Assembly: GCA_017458065.1 (NCBI GenBank)
Contig: JAFTGD010000034.1
Location: forward strand, 41,402 to 105,401
DNA from: Oscillospiraceae bacterium
Lineage (GTDB): Bacteria > Bacillota > Clostridia > Oscillospirales > Oscillospiraceae
Direction: 5' to 3'
Length of the DNA stretch: 64,000 nt
In this document: piece by piece, positions 14,830-23,039 of the stretch
Layout of the letters: the number at the start of each line of letters is the position of its first letter
Numbering within the stretch: position 1 is the stretch's first letter
Translations under genes and position numbers: made by a program
Notes under the pieces: model-generated
Told to the model about the DNA's origin: nothing
Databases searched by the model: none
Seen by the model: only the letters and a program-made list of their open reading frames with translations

Positions 14830-14942
14830 GTTACAACTTCAGGCTTTCGTATCATGCCTTTACCTTTTCGCGAAAGAGTAAAGATTGATTCGCGCAGGAA
14901 CGTTTTTCGCTGTTCCGGGGTCCGTTCTTCTACTGCTTCGGA

Positions 14943-15884
14943 TTACGCTTTGTTGAACTTCTCTTTCCTCTGTTTGCAGCGGGGGCACTTCCAGTCGTCG
15001 GGGAGCTCTTCAAAGGCCACGCCGTCATGCTCTGCAGGATCATACACATAGCCGCAGATGGAACAGACATACTTGCCGGTGGCCTCCTGCTTCGAGAAAT
15101 CTACTTCTGCAAATACGGTCGGGACCGGATTGTCCAGATCCATCACGCGCCTGGCCTCCAGGTTCTCATAGCCCTGAGGCGTATGGGTACCCATATAGAC
15201 TGTGGGGTGATTGCGGACGAATTCCCGCACCCGATCCATGGTCTCGCGATCCGCCGCCAGGTCGTCAAACACGACTGACAGCTTGTTCTCATAAAGCGCT
15301 TCGTCCACATAGGTGATATCCCCGTGGATCATATAAAACAGACCGTCGTTCTCCACAATCACAATGCTGTTGCCGTTGGTGTGTCCTTTCGCCTTGATGA
15401 GCGTGATCCCTTCCCGGATCTTCTGGCAGGCCGGGAAATTATAGTAAGCGCCGTCTGTGAATTTCACGGGTACAAGGTTGGGAATGCCCTGCAGCTCCGG
15501 TGCGCTCATCTCGTCCTCGTTCACAAAAATCTGCGCATTGGGAAAAGATCTGAGCTCGCCTGAGTGATCGCTGTGCTTATGGGTGAGCAGGATCTTGGTC
15601 ACCTGTTCCGGCTTGTAGCCGAGGGCTGCAAAGGCTTCCATGTAGCTGCAGATATCCTTGCCGGTGTACAGGATACTCGTCTCATCCGGCACTTCCTCCG
15701 GCGTTCCGGCCGGCAGGCCTGTATCCACCAGGATCACCTCGTCCCCGGTGTCGATCAGATAGTTCTGCAGGCTGCCGCGATAACGGATCTGGGGATCGAA
15801 TTTCTCCGGTCCTTCCTCTCCGCCGAACACAAAGGGCTGTGTGTAGAATCCGCCTGTTCTGAACTTGACTGCTTTAATATCCAT
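14943..15884 (-). CDS. metallo-beta-lactamase-fold hydrolase fused to rubredoxin
   Basis: Protein of 313 residues. The N-terminal ~260 residues form an MBL fold with THKHSDH (His102, His104, Asp106, His107), later GHTNGNS and an HGD motif. The last ~42 residues are a rubredoxin ([10 protein letters not shown] ... [10 protein letters not shown], two CxxC pairs binding one Fe). The start at 15884 has AAAGGAG at proper distance; the longer frame runs back into the decayed ohrR copy. Flavorubredoxins and rubredoxin-linked MBL proteins reduce O2 or NO, but here no flavodoxin domain is present and the lactonase-like MBL type ([10 protein letters not shown]) suggests hydrolysis. A redox-controlled hydrolase is possible. 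Confidence 0.85.
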   Translation of the reverse strand: MDIKAVKFRTGGFYTQPFVFGGEEGPEKFDPQIRYRGSLQNYLIDTGDEVILVDTGLPAGTPEEVPDETSILYTGKDICSYMEAFAALGYKPEQVTKILLTHKHSDHSGELRSFPNAQIFVNEDEMSAPELQGIPNLVPVKFTDGAYYNFPACQKIREGITLIKAKGHTNGNSIVIVENDGLFYMIHGDITYVDEALYENKLSVVFDDLAADRETMDRVREFVRNHPTVYMGTHTPQGYENLEARRVMDLDNPVPTVFAEVDFSKQEATGKYVCSICGYVYDPAEHDGVAFEELPDDWKCPRCKQRKEKFNKA

Positions 15885-15935
15885 GATGTTTCTCCTTTCG
15901 TAAGGCTTCGGACATTTGCCCGGCCTTTTCCTCCT

Positions 15936-16038
15936 ATGCAAACTCCATTCCGGAAAGCGCACTTCAGCAAGTCCCGCAGCAGGCACAGTTCATCCGCGCC
16001 GAAAGCGGGTGCAGCCCTGCATCTGCCGCGGAACACAA
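15936..16038 (-). pseudogene. decayed copy of the ohrR 3' end
   Basis: About 100 bp closely matching the last ~45 codons of ohrR (13729-14193): shared strings include GGCAGATGCAGGGCTGCA and CTGCTGCGGGACTTGCTGAA. A one-base loss after GGCTGCA breaks the frame. The 5' two-thirds of the gene, including its ribosome site, is missing, joining the 3' end directly to the terminator-bearing upstream region. Confidence 0.75.
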
Positions 16039-16041
16039 TTT

Positions 16042-16076
16042 GAAAAGAGGCTGGCGCCGTCATGCAGCGTCAGCCT
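16042..16076 (-). terminator. intrinsic terminator of the PNPOx gene (framework copy B)
   Basis: Minus-strand arms AGGCTGACGC and GCGCCAGCCT, loop, then CTTTTC; near-identical to the hairpin at 14215-14250. Confidence 0.65.
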
Positions 16077-16096
16077 TTGTTCTTACAGCCAGCTCT

Positions 16097-16498
16097 TTAA
16101 AAAGCGACGGTTTCCGGTGCTTCGGTAAAGGAACTGAAGGTAGCGGTGGCGTTCTTGAAATACAGCATCTGCATATTGTCGTCATCCGCACTGTAGGCTC
16201 CTTTGAGGCTCGGCATCTTTTCAAGCATGGCGACTTTGACGTCATGGTTGTCGTCGTCGACAAGCTCGCCCGTGATGCGAACCCACTTGCCGTCCTTGAA
16301 CGCGCAGACCTCCACCTTGGGATTGGCCGCAATCTGACGAGAAACCGGTTTGACCTTCCCTGTCTGGATATACAGCTTCCCGTCATACAGGAGAGAAGTG
16401 CCGAAGGCTCTCACTCTCGGCTGGTCACCTTCTACTGTAGCCAGATAGTAGACGTGTGCCTCATCCAAAAACTGATAAACTTTCTCGATTCCGCTCAT
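16097..16498 (-). CDS. pyridoxamine-5'-phosphate-oxidase-fold flavoprotein
   Basis: Protein of 133 residues with the split-barrel FMN-binding fold: VYYLATVEGDQPRVRAFGT, LYIQTGKVKPVSRQIAANPKVEVCAF and WVRITGELVDD. This small branch ('pyridoxamine 5'-phosphate oxidase family') rarely makes PLP; most members bind FMN, F420 or heme and reduce diverse substrates. It is flanked by a promoter/operator and terminator nearly identical to those of the ferritin-like gene, so co-induction under oxidative stress is inferred. Confidence 0.85.
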   Translation of the reverse strand: MSGIEKVYQFLDEAHVYYLATVEGDQPRVRAFGTSLLYDGKLYIQTGKVKPVSRQIAANPKVEVCAFKDGKWVRITGELVDDDNHDVKVAMLEKMPSLKGAYSADDDNMQMLYFKNATATFSSFTEAPETVAF

Positions 16499-16584
16499 GG
16501 TTGTACCTCCTTTTTATTCGCTGATCTGTTCGATCAGATCGTTTTCATTGCCGCGCTCTTTCGACAGCACCCCTGATCGTTTGG

Positions 16585-16645
16585 TAGTCGCACGCTTTCT
16601 TGTCGTGCACAACTATATAATAGTAGATCAGGACCAGCATGTCGA
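16585..16645 (-). promoter_or_regulatory. promoter with 31-bp palindromic operator (framework copy B)
   Basis: Minus strand TCGACA (16645-16640), 17 bp, TATTAT (16622-16617), then the dyad at 16615-16585 with inner GCACG / CGTGC arms around the same CTTTCTTGT core as copy A. Confidence 0.65.
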
Positions 16646-16709
16646 GTTACAGCTTTGGGCGAGTGTATCATGACTTTACTTTTTGATGAAATCGTAAAGT
16701 TTTTCGCCG

Positions 16710-18548
16710 TTACTTTTCCCCTTCGATCTCCAGGATCTTCCGGAACTGGGTCTCGTAGAGCTCCCGGTAGGTGCCGCCGAGGGCCAGCAGCTCCTCGTGG
16801 CTGCCCTGCTCGGCGATGGTCCCGTCCTTCACAACCAAAATCTTGTCCGCCTTCAGGATGGTGGAGAGCCGGTGGGCGATGACGATGCTGGTGCGCCCTT
16901 CCATCAGGGCCTCCAGCGCCTCCTGGATGGCATTTTCGGTGATCGAGTCGAGGGCGGAGGTCGCCTCGTCCAAGATCAGGATCCGCGGGTCCTTCAGGAT
17001 GACGCGTGCGATGCTGAGGCGCTGCTTCTCGCCGCCGGAGAGCTTCAGGCCGCGGTTTCCGACCAGGGTCTCATAGCCTTCCGGCTGGGCGGCAATAAAG
17101 TCGTTAAGGTTTGCGATGTAGCAGGCGGCGTCCAGCTCCTCCTGGGTCGCATCCTCTTTGGCGTAGAGCAGGTTCTCGCGGATGGTGCCGTTGAAGAGAT
17201 AGCTGTCCTGCGTCACCACGCCGATCTGGGCGCGCAGGTAGGAAAGGTCAAAATCCCGCACATCCACGCCGGCGATCGTGACCTTGCCGCCCAGCACGTC
17301 ATAGAGCCGCGGGATCAGGTTCACGACCGTGGACTTGCCCGAGCCGCTGGGCCCCACGATGGCGTACATCTTCCCGGCCGGAACCGTGAAGTCGATATCC
17401 GTCAGAAGGGGTTTTTCCGGGTCATAGGAGAAGGCCACATGCTCGTAGACGATGTCCCCGTCCGTGACATCCGGCGTTTTCCCGTTCTCGGGGGACTGGA
17501 TGGGGTTTTCCATGTCAAAGTAATCGAAGATTCTTGTAAACAGCGCAAGGGATCTGGTGAAGTCCACATGGATGTTCAGCAGCGATTCCACCGGACGGTA
17601 GAGGCGGTTCACCAGCGACACGGTCGCCGTGATGGTACCGACGGTGAGGCCGGGGTCGGACCTTGCGATGATAAAGTAGCCGCCGGCAAAGTAGATCAGC
17701 AGCGGGCCGAGCTGGGTGAATAGCCCCATCACCACGCGGAACCAGCGGCCGCTCTGCTGCTCCTTCAGGCTCAGGCGGGTGACATCCTCGTTCACCGCCA
17801 CAAAGCGCTCGTACTCCCGCTTCTCCCGGGTGAACAGCTTCACCAGCAGCGAGCCGGAGACCGAGAGCGTCTCGTTGATGAGCTGGTTCATCTCATCCTG
17901 CTTGGCCTGGCTGTCGGTCAGCAGCTGATAGCGCTTTTTGCCGACGCTCTTGGTCGGGAGAATAAGCAGCGGCAGCACCACAATCCCCACCAGCGCCAGC
18001 TGCCAGCTCATGGTGAAGAGGGCAACCAGCGTCGTCACCACAGTGGCGATGTTGGAGACGATGCTGGAGAGCGTCCCGGAGATGACGGAGCTCACGCCGC
18101 TGATGTCGGTGTTCATGCGGGTAATGATGTCGCCCTGCTTCTCAGACGTGAAGAAGGCGTGCGGCATGTGCTGGAGATGGTCATACATCTGGTTCTTCAT
18201 GTCGAAGATGATCCGCTGGGAGATCCAGGAATTGATGTAGCTCTCCAGGACGGAGATCACCTGCGACGCACTCAGCGTCACAAAGGCCAGGATCAGCAGC
18301 CGGATCAGCAGGGCCATGTTCTTCCCTACCAGCGCCTCATCCACGATGCGCCCTGTGATGACGCTGGGCAGCAGGCCGAGGACCGCCGAAACCAGGATCG
18401 TCACAAACACCAGCAGAAACTGGGGCCAGTATGGGACCAGATAGGACAGGATCCTCCTGATCAGAGCGCTGTTTACTTTCGGCATGTTCTTTTTTTCTTC
18501 CTCGGTCAGGAACCCGCGCGGGCCCATGCTGCGTCCGGGAGGCGCCAT
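16710..18548 (-). CDS. ABC exporter, fused permease and ATPase
   Basis: Half-transporter of about 612 residues: six membrane spans in the first ~320 residues, then an ATPase with Walker A GPSGSGKST, Q-loop VVTQDSYLFNG, signature LSGGEKQR and Walker B ILILDEATSALDS. It is of the MsbA/LmrA multidrug-lipid exporter type and acts as a homodimer or with an unlinked partner. The start used here (MAPPGRSMGP, 18548) lies just after a leader hairpin; an in-frame ATG at 18623 is inside the promoter and less likely. Ribosome site AAAGG is modest. Substrate unknown. Confidence 0.87.
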   Translation of the reverse strand: MAPPGRSMGPRGFLTEEEKKNMPKVNSALIRRILSYLVPYWPQFLLVFVTILVSAVLGLLPSVITGRIVDEALVGKNMALLIRLLILAFVTLSASQVISVLESYINSWISQRIIFDMKNQMYDHLQHMPHAFFTSEKQGDIITRMNTDISGVSSVISGTLSSIVSNIATVVTTLVALFTMSWQLALVGIVVLPLLILPTKSVGKKRYQLLTDSQAKQDEMNQLINETLSVSGSLLVKLFTREKREYERFVAVNEDVTRLSLKEQQSGRWFRVVMGLFTQLGPLLIYFAGGYFIIARSDPGLTVGTITATVSLVNRLYRPVESLLNIHVDFTRSLALFTRIFDYFDMENPIQSPENGKTPDVTDGDIVYEHVAFSYDPEKPLLTDIDFTVPAGKMYAIVGPSGSGKSTVVNLIPRLYDVLGGKVTIAGVDVRDFDLSYLRAQIGVVTQDSYLFNGTIRENLLYAKEDATQEELDAACYIANLNDFIAAQPEGYETLVGNRGLKLSGGEKQRLSIARVILKDPRILILDEATSALDSITENAIQEALEALMEGRTSIVIAHRLSTILKADKILVVKDGTIAEQGSHEELLALGGTYRELYETQFRKILEIEGEK

Positions 18549-18567
18549 ATGATCACAGCCTTTCTCT

Positions 18568-18604
18568 GCGTTCGGGCCGGGAGATTTTCTCCCGGTCCGA
18601 ACGC
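18568..18604 (-). promoter_or_regulatory. leader hairpin of the ABC exporter
   Basis: A 37-nt near-perfect hairpin: GCGTTCGG-x-CCGGGAGA pairs with TCTCCCGG-x-CCGAACGC, one mismatch, 3-nt loop. It begins about 12 nt after the predicted transcription start and ends 20 nt before the ATG, without a T-run. Confidence 0.6.
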
Positions 18605-18622
18605 TGTGTAAAAAACATACCA

Positions 18623-18651
18623 ATTGTATGGTTTTTACGCGCTTCCGTCAA
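18623..18651 (-). promoter_or_regulatory. promoter of the ABC exporter
   Basis: Minus strand TTGACG (18651-18646), 17 bp, TACAAT (18628-18623). The -10 box lies in a near-palindrome CATAC-CAATT-GTATG, a possible repressor site. Confidence 0.65.
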
Positions 18652-18705
18652 GGAATAAAGCGTGAACTTTCCTGTTTTCTTCCCTATTTTTGTTGTATTT
18701 AACGA

Positions 18706-18734
18706 TTGACGCATGGTGTCAGATTCGCTATACT
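18706..18734 (+). promoter_or_regulatory. promoter of glgP
   Basis: TTGACG (18706-18711), 17 bp, TATACT (18729-18734); the ATG follows at 18801 with GGAGG upstream. Confidence 0.7.
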
Positions 18735-18800
18735 TATTTCGTTGTGCCGTAATCATCCCTTCTGGTACGCATTGATTCCCTTTTTGGAGGTTTTTATATT

Positions 18801-21203
18801 ATGTTAGGACAGATTTCACGTGACGAAATTCGCAGCGCAATCGCCGACAAGCTCTGCGCGCACTTCGGCGTCTCCCCGAACAGCGCCACAGCGGAGCAGG
18901 TCTTTCAGGCTTCCGCCATTGTCATCCGTGAGTTGATGAGCCGCTTCCTCGCCATTGAGGACCCCCACCGCGTGGAGAAGGAAGTCCACTATTTGTCGAT
19001 GGAGTTTCTGATGGGCCGCAGCCTGATGAAGAACGCCTACAACCTGGGCGTCGGCGAGGCTCTGACCGGCGCGCTGGAGGATATGGGCTTCAACGCCTCG
19101 GATATCTTTGAGGAAGAGCCGGACGCCGGTCTCGGCAACGGCGGTCTCGGCCGTCTGGCCGCCTGTTACATGGACAGCATGGCCTCCCTCGGCTATGAGG
19201 GCACCGGCTATTCCATCTGCTACGAGCTGGGCATCTTCAAGCAGCAGTTCCGTGACGGCAAGCAGACCGAGGTCGCCGACAACTGGCGCACCGCGGCCGA
19301 GAGCTGGCTGATCCCCCGCTATGAGGACCAGGTCGAGGTTCGCTTCGGCGGGCAGATTTCCCCGCACTGGGACAACCAGGGCCATTACTTTGCCGAGCAC
19401 ACCGGTTACACCTCCGTCATCGCGGTTCCCCGCGACATGCTGATTGCCGGCTACGGCGAGAACACCGTCAATACCCTGCGGCTTTGGGACGCCAAGAGCC
19501 CCAACTTCCTGGATATGTACCTCTTCTCCGAGGGCGAATATGTCAAGAGCATGGAGCAGCGCACCATGGCCGAGGTCATCACCAAGGTGCTCTACCCCGC
19601 CGACGACCACATTGAGGGCAAGACCCTCCGTCTGAAGCAGCAGTACTTCTTCGTCTCCGCGAGCGCGCAGGACATCGTCCGCAAGCACATCAAGAAGTGG
19701 GGCGATATCCAGAGCTTTTCCAGACACCACGCCATCCAGATCAACGACACCCACCCCACCATGATTATCCCTGAGCTCATGCGCATCTTCATGGACGAGT
19801 ACGGTCTCGGCTGGGACGCCGCCTGGGAGCTGGTACGCAAGAGCGTCGCCTACACCAACCACACCGTCATGTCCGAGGCGCTGGAGAAGTGGCCGCAGGA
19901 TCTGATCCAGCAGCTGCTGCCCCGTATCTGGGAGATCATGTGCGAGATCAACCGCCGCTGGTGCGACTATCTGGTCCAGTCCTTCGGCTGGGACGAGCGT
20001 GTCGGCCGCAACCTGATCATCCGCGACGGCCAGGTCCACATGGCCAACCTCTGCCTCGCCACCTGCCGCATGGTCAACGGCGTCTCCCGCCTGCACGGCG
20101 AGATCCTCCGCAACGACCTGTTCCGGGATATCTGCAGTCTCCGCCCGGACCGCTTCACCTATGTCACCAACGGCATCGACCACCGCCGCTGGCTCGCTCA
20201 GATCAACCCCGAGCTTCACAAGCTGATTGTCGAACTGCTGGGTGACGACGACTATCTGATGAATCCCGACGCGCTTTCCGGACTGCGCGCTTTCGAGCTG
20301 GACAATGAGGTCCTCACGCGCATCAACGCCATCAAGCGCGACAACCGCGAGCGCTTCACCCAGTTCCTCAAGCGCAACGGCAGCGACGTAGTCCTGAATC
20401 CGGACGCTCTGATGGACGTCCAGATCAAGCGTCTGCACGAGTACAAGCGCCAGCTGCTCTGCGCCATGAGCATCGCCAGCCTCCAGATGCAGCTGCATGA
20501 CAATCCGAACCGCGACTTTGCTCCGCGGAGCTTCGTCTTCGGCGCCAAGTCTGCGGCCGGCTACAAGACCGCCAAGCGCATCATCGAGCTGCTGCTCTCC
20601 ATGCAGCAGGACATCAACAACGACCCCGTCTGCAAGGACCGCCTGCAGATCTGCTTTGTGGAGAACTACCGTGTGTCGGCCGCCGAGGCCATTGTCCCCG
20701 CCGCCGATATCTCCGAGCAGATTTCTACCGCCGGCAAGGAGGCCTCCGGTACCGGCTGTATGAAGCTGATGATGAACGGCGCCGTGACCATCGGCACGTT
20801 GGACGGCGCCAACGTCGAGATGTATGAGCGCCTCGGCGACGCGAACATGTTCCTCTTCGGTCTGCACACCGACGAGATCGAGTCCTGGCGCCGCAATGGC
20901 TACGACCCGGCCGGCATTGCCAACAACGACCCGGAGATCAACCGTGTGATGCAGCGCTTCAGCCAGGGTTTCTCCGACGGCAAGAGCTATTCTGACCTCG
21001 TGTCCGGCCTGCTCTACGGCGGCGACCCCTACATGCTGATTGCCGACTACCGCTCCTATGTCGAGTGCCGCGACAGGCTCTATGCCCGCCTCGCCGACGA
21101 CAAAGAGCGTGCCCGTCTCGCACTGGTGAACACCGCGGAGAGCGGCTTCTTCGCCGCCGACCGCGCCATCAAAGAGTACGCCGAAAAGATCTGGAAGCTG
21201 TAA
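18801..21203 (+). CDS. glgP: glycogen / alpha-glucan phosphorylase
   Basis: Protein of 800 residues, normal for bacterial GT35 phosphorylases. Recognisable blocks are EFLMGRSL, DAGLGNGGLGRLAACYMDS, NDTHPT, the RLHEYKRQL phosphate-site segment and EASGTGCMKLMMNGA, whose lysine carries pyridoxal phosphate. It releases glucose-1-phosphate from glycogen or maltodextrins. It stands alone here with its own promoter and terminator; no other glg gene is in the window. Start ATG 18801 follows TTGGAGG. Confidence 0.96.
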   Translation: MLGQISRDEIRSAIADKLCAHFGVSPNSATAEQVFQASAIVIRELMSRFLAIEDPHRVEKEVHYLSMEFLMGRSLMKNAYNLGVGEALTGALEDMGFNASDIFEEEPDAGLGNGGLGRLAACYMDSMASLGYEGTGYSICYELGIFKQQFRDGKQTEVADNWRTAAESWLIPRYEDQVEVRFGGQISPHWDNQGHYFAEHTGYTSVIAVPRDMLIAGYGENTVNTLRLWDAKSPNFLDMYLFSEGEYVKSMEQRTMAEVITKVLYPADDHIEGKTLRLKQQYFFVSASAQDIVRKHIKKWGDIQSFSRHHAIQINDTHPTMIIPELMRIFMDEYGLGWDAAWELVRKSVAYTNHTVMSEALEKWPQDLIQQLLPRIWEIMCEINRRWCDYLVQSFGWDERVGRNLIIRDGQVHMANLCLATCRMVNGVSRLHGEILRNDLFRDICSLRPDRFTYVTNGIDHRRWLAQINPELHKLIVELLGDDDYLMNPDALSGLRAFELDNEVLTRINAIKRDNRERFTQFLKRNGSDVVLNPDALMDVQIKRLHEYKRQLLCAMSIASLQMQLHDNPNRDFAPRSFVFGAKSAAGYKTAKRIIELLLSMQQDINNDPVCKDRLQICFVENYRVSAAEAIVPAADISEQISTAGKEASGTGCMKLMMNGAVTIGTLDGANVEMYERLGDANMFLFGLHTDEIESWRRNGYDPAGIANNDPEINRVMQRFSQGFSDGKSYSDLVSGLLYGGDPYMLIADYRSYVECRDRLYARLADDKERARLALVNTAESGFFAADRAIKEYAEKIWKL

Positions 21204-21224
21204 GCTTTTCCAAAATGAAAAACG

Positions 21225-21256
21225 CAGCGCCCTGAGAAATCAGGGCGCTGACTGTT
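21225..21256 (+). terminator. intrinsic terminator of glgP
   Basis: 11-bp stem CAGCGCCCTGA / TCAGGGCGCTG, GAAA loop, then a short T-rich tail. Confidence 0.75.
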
Positions 21257-21268
21257 TTATATCCCGTC

Positions 21269-21297
21269 TTGCCACCCGCTCCCATTTGAAGTATAAT
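21269..21297 (+). promoter_or_regulatory. promoter of the MBL hydrolase gene
   Basis: TTGCCA (21269-21274), 17 bp, TATAAT (21292-21297). Confidence 0.65.
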
Positions 21298-21332
21298 CTC
21301 GTGTACATGAACCAAAACAGGAGTGAACCAAT

Positions 21333-22298
21333 CTGCAAAACATCGCTGAAAATATCTATTCTTTTTCCATCCAACTTCCGGATAATCCTCTAAAATGGCT
21401 CAACTGCTATGTCATAAAAGGCCTGCCCGGTGAGCGGAATCTTCTGATCGATACCGGCTTTCGGCGTCCGGAGTGCCTGTCTGACCTGCTGGCCGGGATG
21501 GAGGCGCTCTCACTGGCGCCGGAAGAGACGGATGTCTTCCTGACCCATCTCCATTCTGACCACACCGGTAATGCAAAAGAACTGCAGGATCTCGGCTGCC
21601 GCCTTCTGATGGGGGAAAAGGACATGAACTACCTTCATAGGATGGATCCTTCGATCCGCAATTCCCGCATGCTTCGGGAGGGTATGCCGCAGGAGATTCT
21701 TACCGAAGTGATCAGCAACAACCCGGGAAGGCGCTATGCCCCCGTCCCCTTTGACGCGGAAACCGTACAGGACGGCGACCGTCTCAGCTATGGCGGATAC
21801 CATCTGACCTGCCTTTCGACTCCCGGTCACACACCCGGTCACTTCTGCCTGTACGACCGGGAGCGGGAGCTTATCTTCCTGGGCGATCACGTCCTCTTTG
21901 ATATTACGCCGAACATCAGCTTCTGGGATGGCATGGAGGATGCGCTGGGAACCTATCTGGAGAGTCTGAAGAGCATGATGGATCTTCCGGTCAAATATGC
22001 GCTTCCCGGTCACCGGCATATGGGCGGCATCTCCATGCGGGATCGCATCATTGAGCTTCTTGCCCACCATGACGCCCGCCTCGACGAAGCTGAGAGGATT
22101 GTCTGCGAGCACCCCGGGATCAACGCATACGACCTGGCGGGAATGATGACCTGGCGGATCCGTTCCAGGAACTGGGCGGAGTTCCCTCCCGGTCAGAAAT
22201 GGTTCGCTGTCTGTGAAGCTTTGGCCCACTTGGATCATCTGGTTCTGACCGGGCGGATAACACGTGCGGATCATGGCGATATCCGATATTATAAATAA
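21333..22298 (+). CDS. metallo-beta-lactamase-fold hydrolase with a probable CTG start
   Basis: Protein of about 321 residues. The MBL metal motif is THLHSDHTGN, followed by GHTPGHFCLYD and LPGHRHMGG. The first ATG in frame is 21498, but the conserved N-terminal strands (IYSFSIQLPDNP..NCYVIKG..LLIDTGF) are encoded upstream of it. In-frame stop TGA lies at 21324-21326 and no ATG, GTG or TTG occurs between it and 21498. AGGAG (21319-21323) sits 9 nt before CTG at 21333, making CTG the best start. The C-terminal part resembles the winged extension of LACTB2/glyoxalase-II-like hydrolases. Substrate unknown. Confidence 0.8.
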   Translation: MQNIAENIYSFSIQLPDNPLKWLNCYVIKGLPGERNLLIDTGFRRPECLSDLLAGMEALSLAPEETDVFLTHLHSDHTGNAKELQDLGCRLLMGEKDMNYLHRMDPSIRNSRMLREGMPQEILTEVISNNPGRRYAPVPFDAETVQDGDRLSYGGYHLTCLSTPGHTPGHFCLYDRERELIFLGDHVLFDITPNISFWDGMEDALGTYLESLKSMMDLPVKYALPGHRHMGGISMRDRIIELLAHHDARLDEAERIVCEHPGINAYDLAGMMTWRIRSRNWAEFPPGQKWFAVCEALAHLDHLVLTGRITRADHGDIRYYK

Positions 22299-22299
22299 G

Positions 22300-22327
22300 G
22301 GCAGGTCCTTCGGGGCCTGCCGTTTTC
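22300..22327 (+). terminator. intrinsic terminator of the MBL hydrolase gene
   Basis: Stem GGCAGGTCC / GGGCCTGCC with a TTCG loop, then GTTTTC. Confidence 0.75.
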
Positions 22328-22445
22328 ATTCCATCACACAACGTTCATTATTCTGTTTCTTGCTTCAACGACTTTTCCATGTTCTTATCCTTTCGTAAAT
22401 ACTGTCCGGGAACTTTCCCTCCGTCTATTTTTTCAGGCTCTTTTC

Positions 22446-22474
22446 TTGCGCTGCTCTTGTTCCTGTGGTACTAT
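22446..22474 (+). promoter_or_regulatory. candidate promoter of the GNAT gene
   Basis: TTGCGC (22446-22451), 17 bp, TACTAT (22469-22474). Confidence 0.45.
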
Positions 22475-22506
22475 CATTTCATCTTTCAGTCCTGGAGGCT
22501 ATCATC

Positions 22507-22752
22507 ATGCTCATCCAATATGAACCTTCCCTCTTCCGTTCCGCTGCCTATGACGGCGCTCAAGAGATCGGTGAATGCTGCTATTCCGTATCCGGCAATA
22601 TCTGGACCATCTATCACACGGAGGTTGATCCGGCATATGGCGGTCAGGGGATCGCAAGGAAACTGGTACTTGCCGTGAAAGAGGCCGCAGATGAGGCCGG
22701 TGCGGATGTTACATCCACATGCAGCTACGCATATAAGGTACTGGGAAGATAA
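22507..22752 (+). CDS. GNAT-fold N-acetyltransferase, YjdJ/NAT_SF_4 type
   Basis: Small protein of 81 residues beginning MLIQYEPSLF after a GGAGG site. The acetyl-CoA loop VDPAYGGQGIARKLV is intact, and the ending TSTCSYAYKVLGR matches the short one-domain GNAT branch in which a Cys-Ser-Tyr motif closes the protein. It presumably acetylates a small amine or protein; the substrate of this branch is unknown. The 287 bp after it contain no gene, only a hairpin at 22985-23020. Confidence 0.8.
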   Translation: MLIQYEPSLFRSAAYDGAQEIGECCYSVSGNIWTIYHTEVDPAYGGQGIARKLVLAVKEAADEAGADVTSTCSYAYKVLGR

Positions 22753-22984
22753 GCGCGAGTTAAGAGGAGTCACACCGCCTCAAAGCAGTATGATGTTTTC
22801 TATACCCGTTCGGGGATAATGTCTTCTCGAATTCAATTATTATACCTGATCAGATATAATTTCCGAAAATCATCTTGACTATTAACCCCGGACGGGACCG
22901 CTTTTCATGCCCCATTCGATCTTAATTCACGACATGGATCGGCCGTTCTTCTGCCGCGATATGTCGCACGTTTTCCAGAACAGA

Positions 22985-23020
22985 CGAAGCTCCGAAGGAT
23001 TTTTATCCTCCGGAGCTTCG
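22985..23020. terminator. hairpin terminator between the GNAT gene and iorB
   Basis: Arms CGAAGCTCCG / CGGAGCTTCG extended by AGGAT / ATCCT with one A-C mismatch; TTTTATTTT follows on the plus strand. It serves convergent transcripts. Confidence 0.65.
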
Positions 23021-23039
23021 CTTTGATATTTTTATTTTC

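Noticed and set aside
18816-20867. 683-codon frame antisense to glgP
   Set aside because: Shadow of the phosphorylase gene, which has all catalytic blocks.
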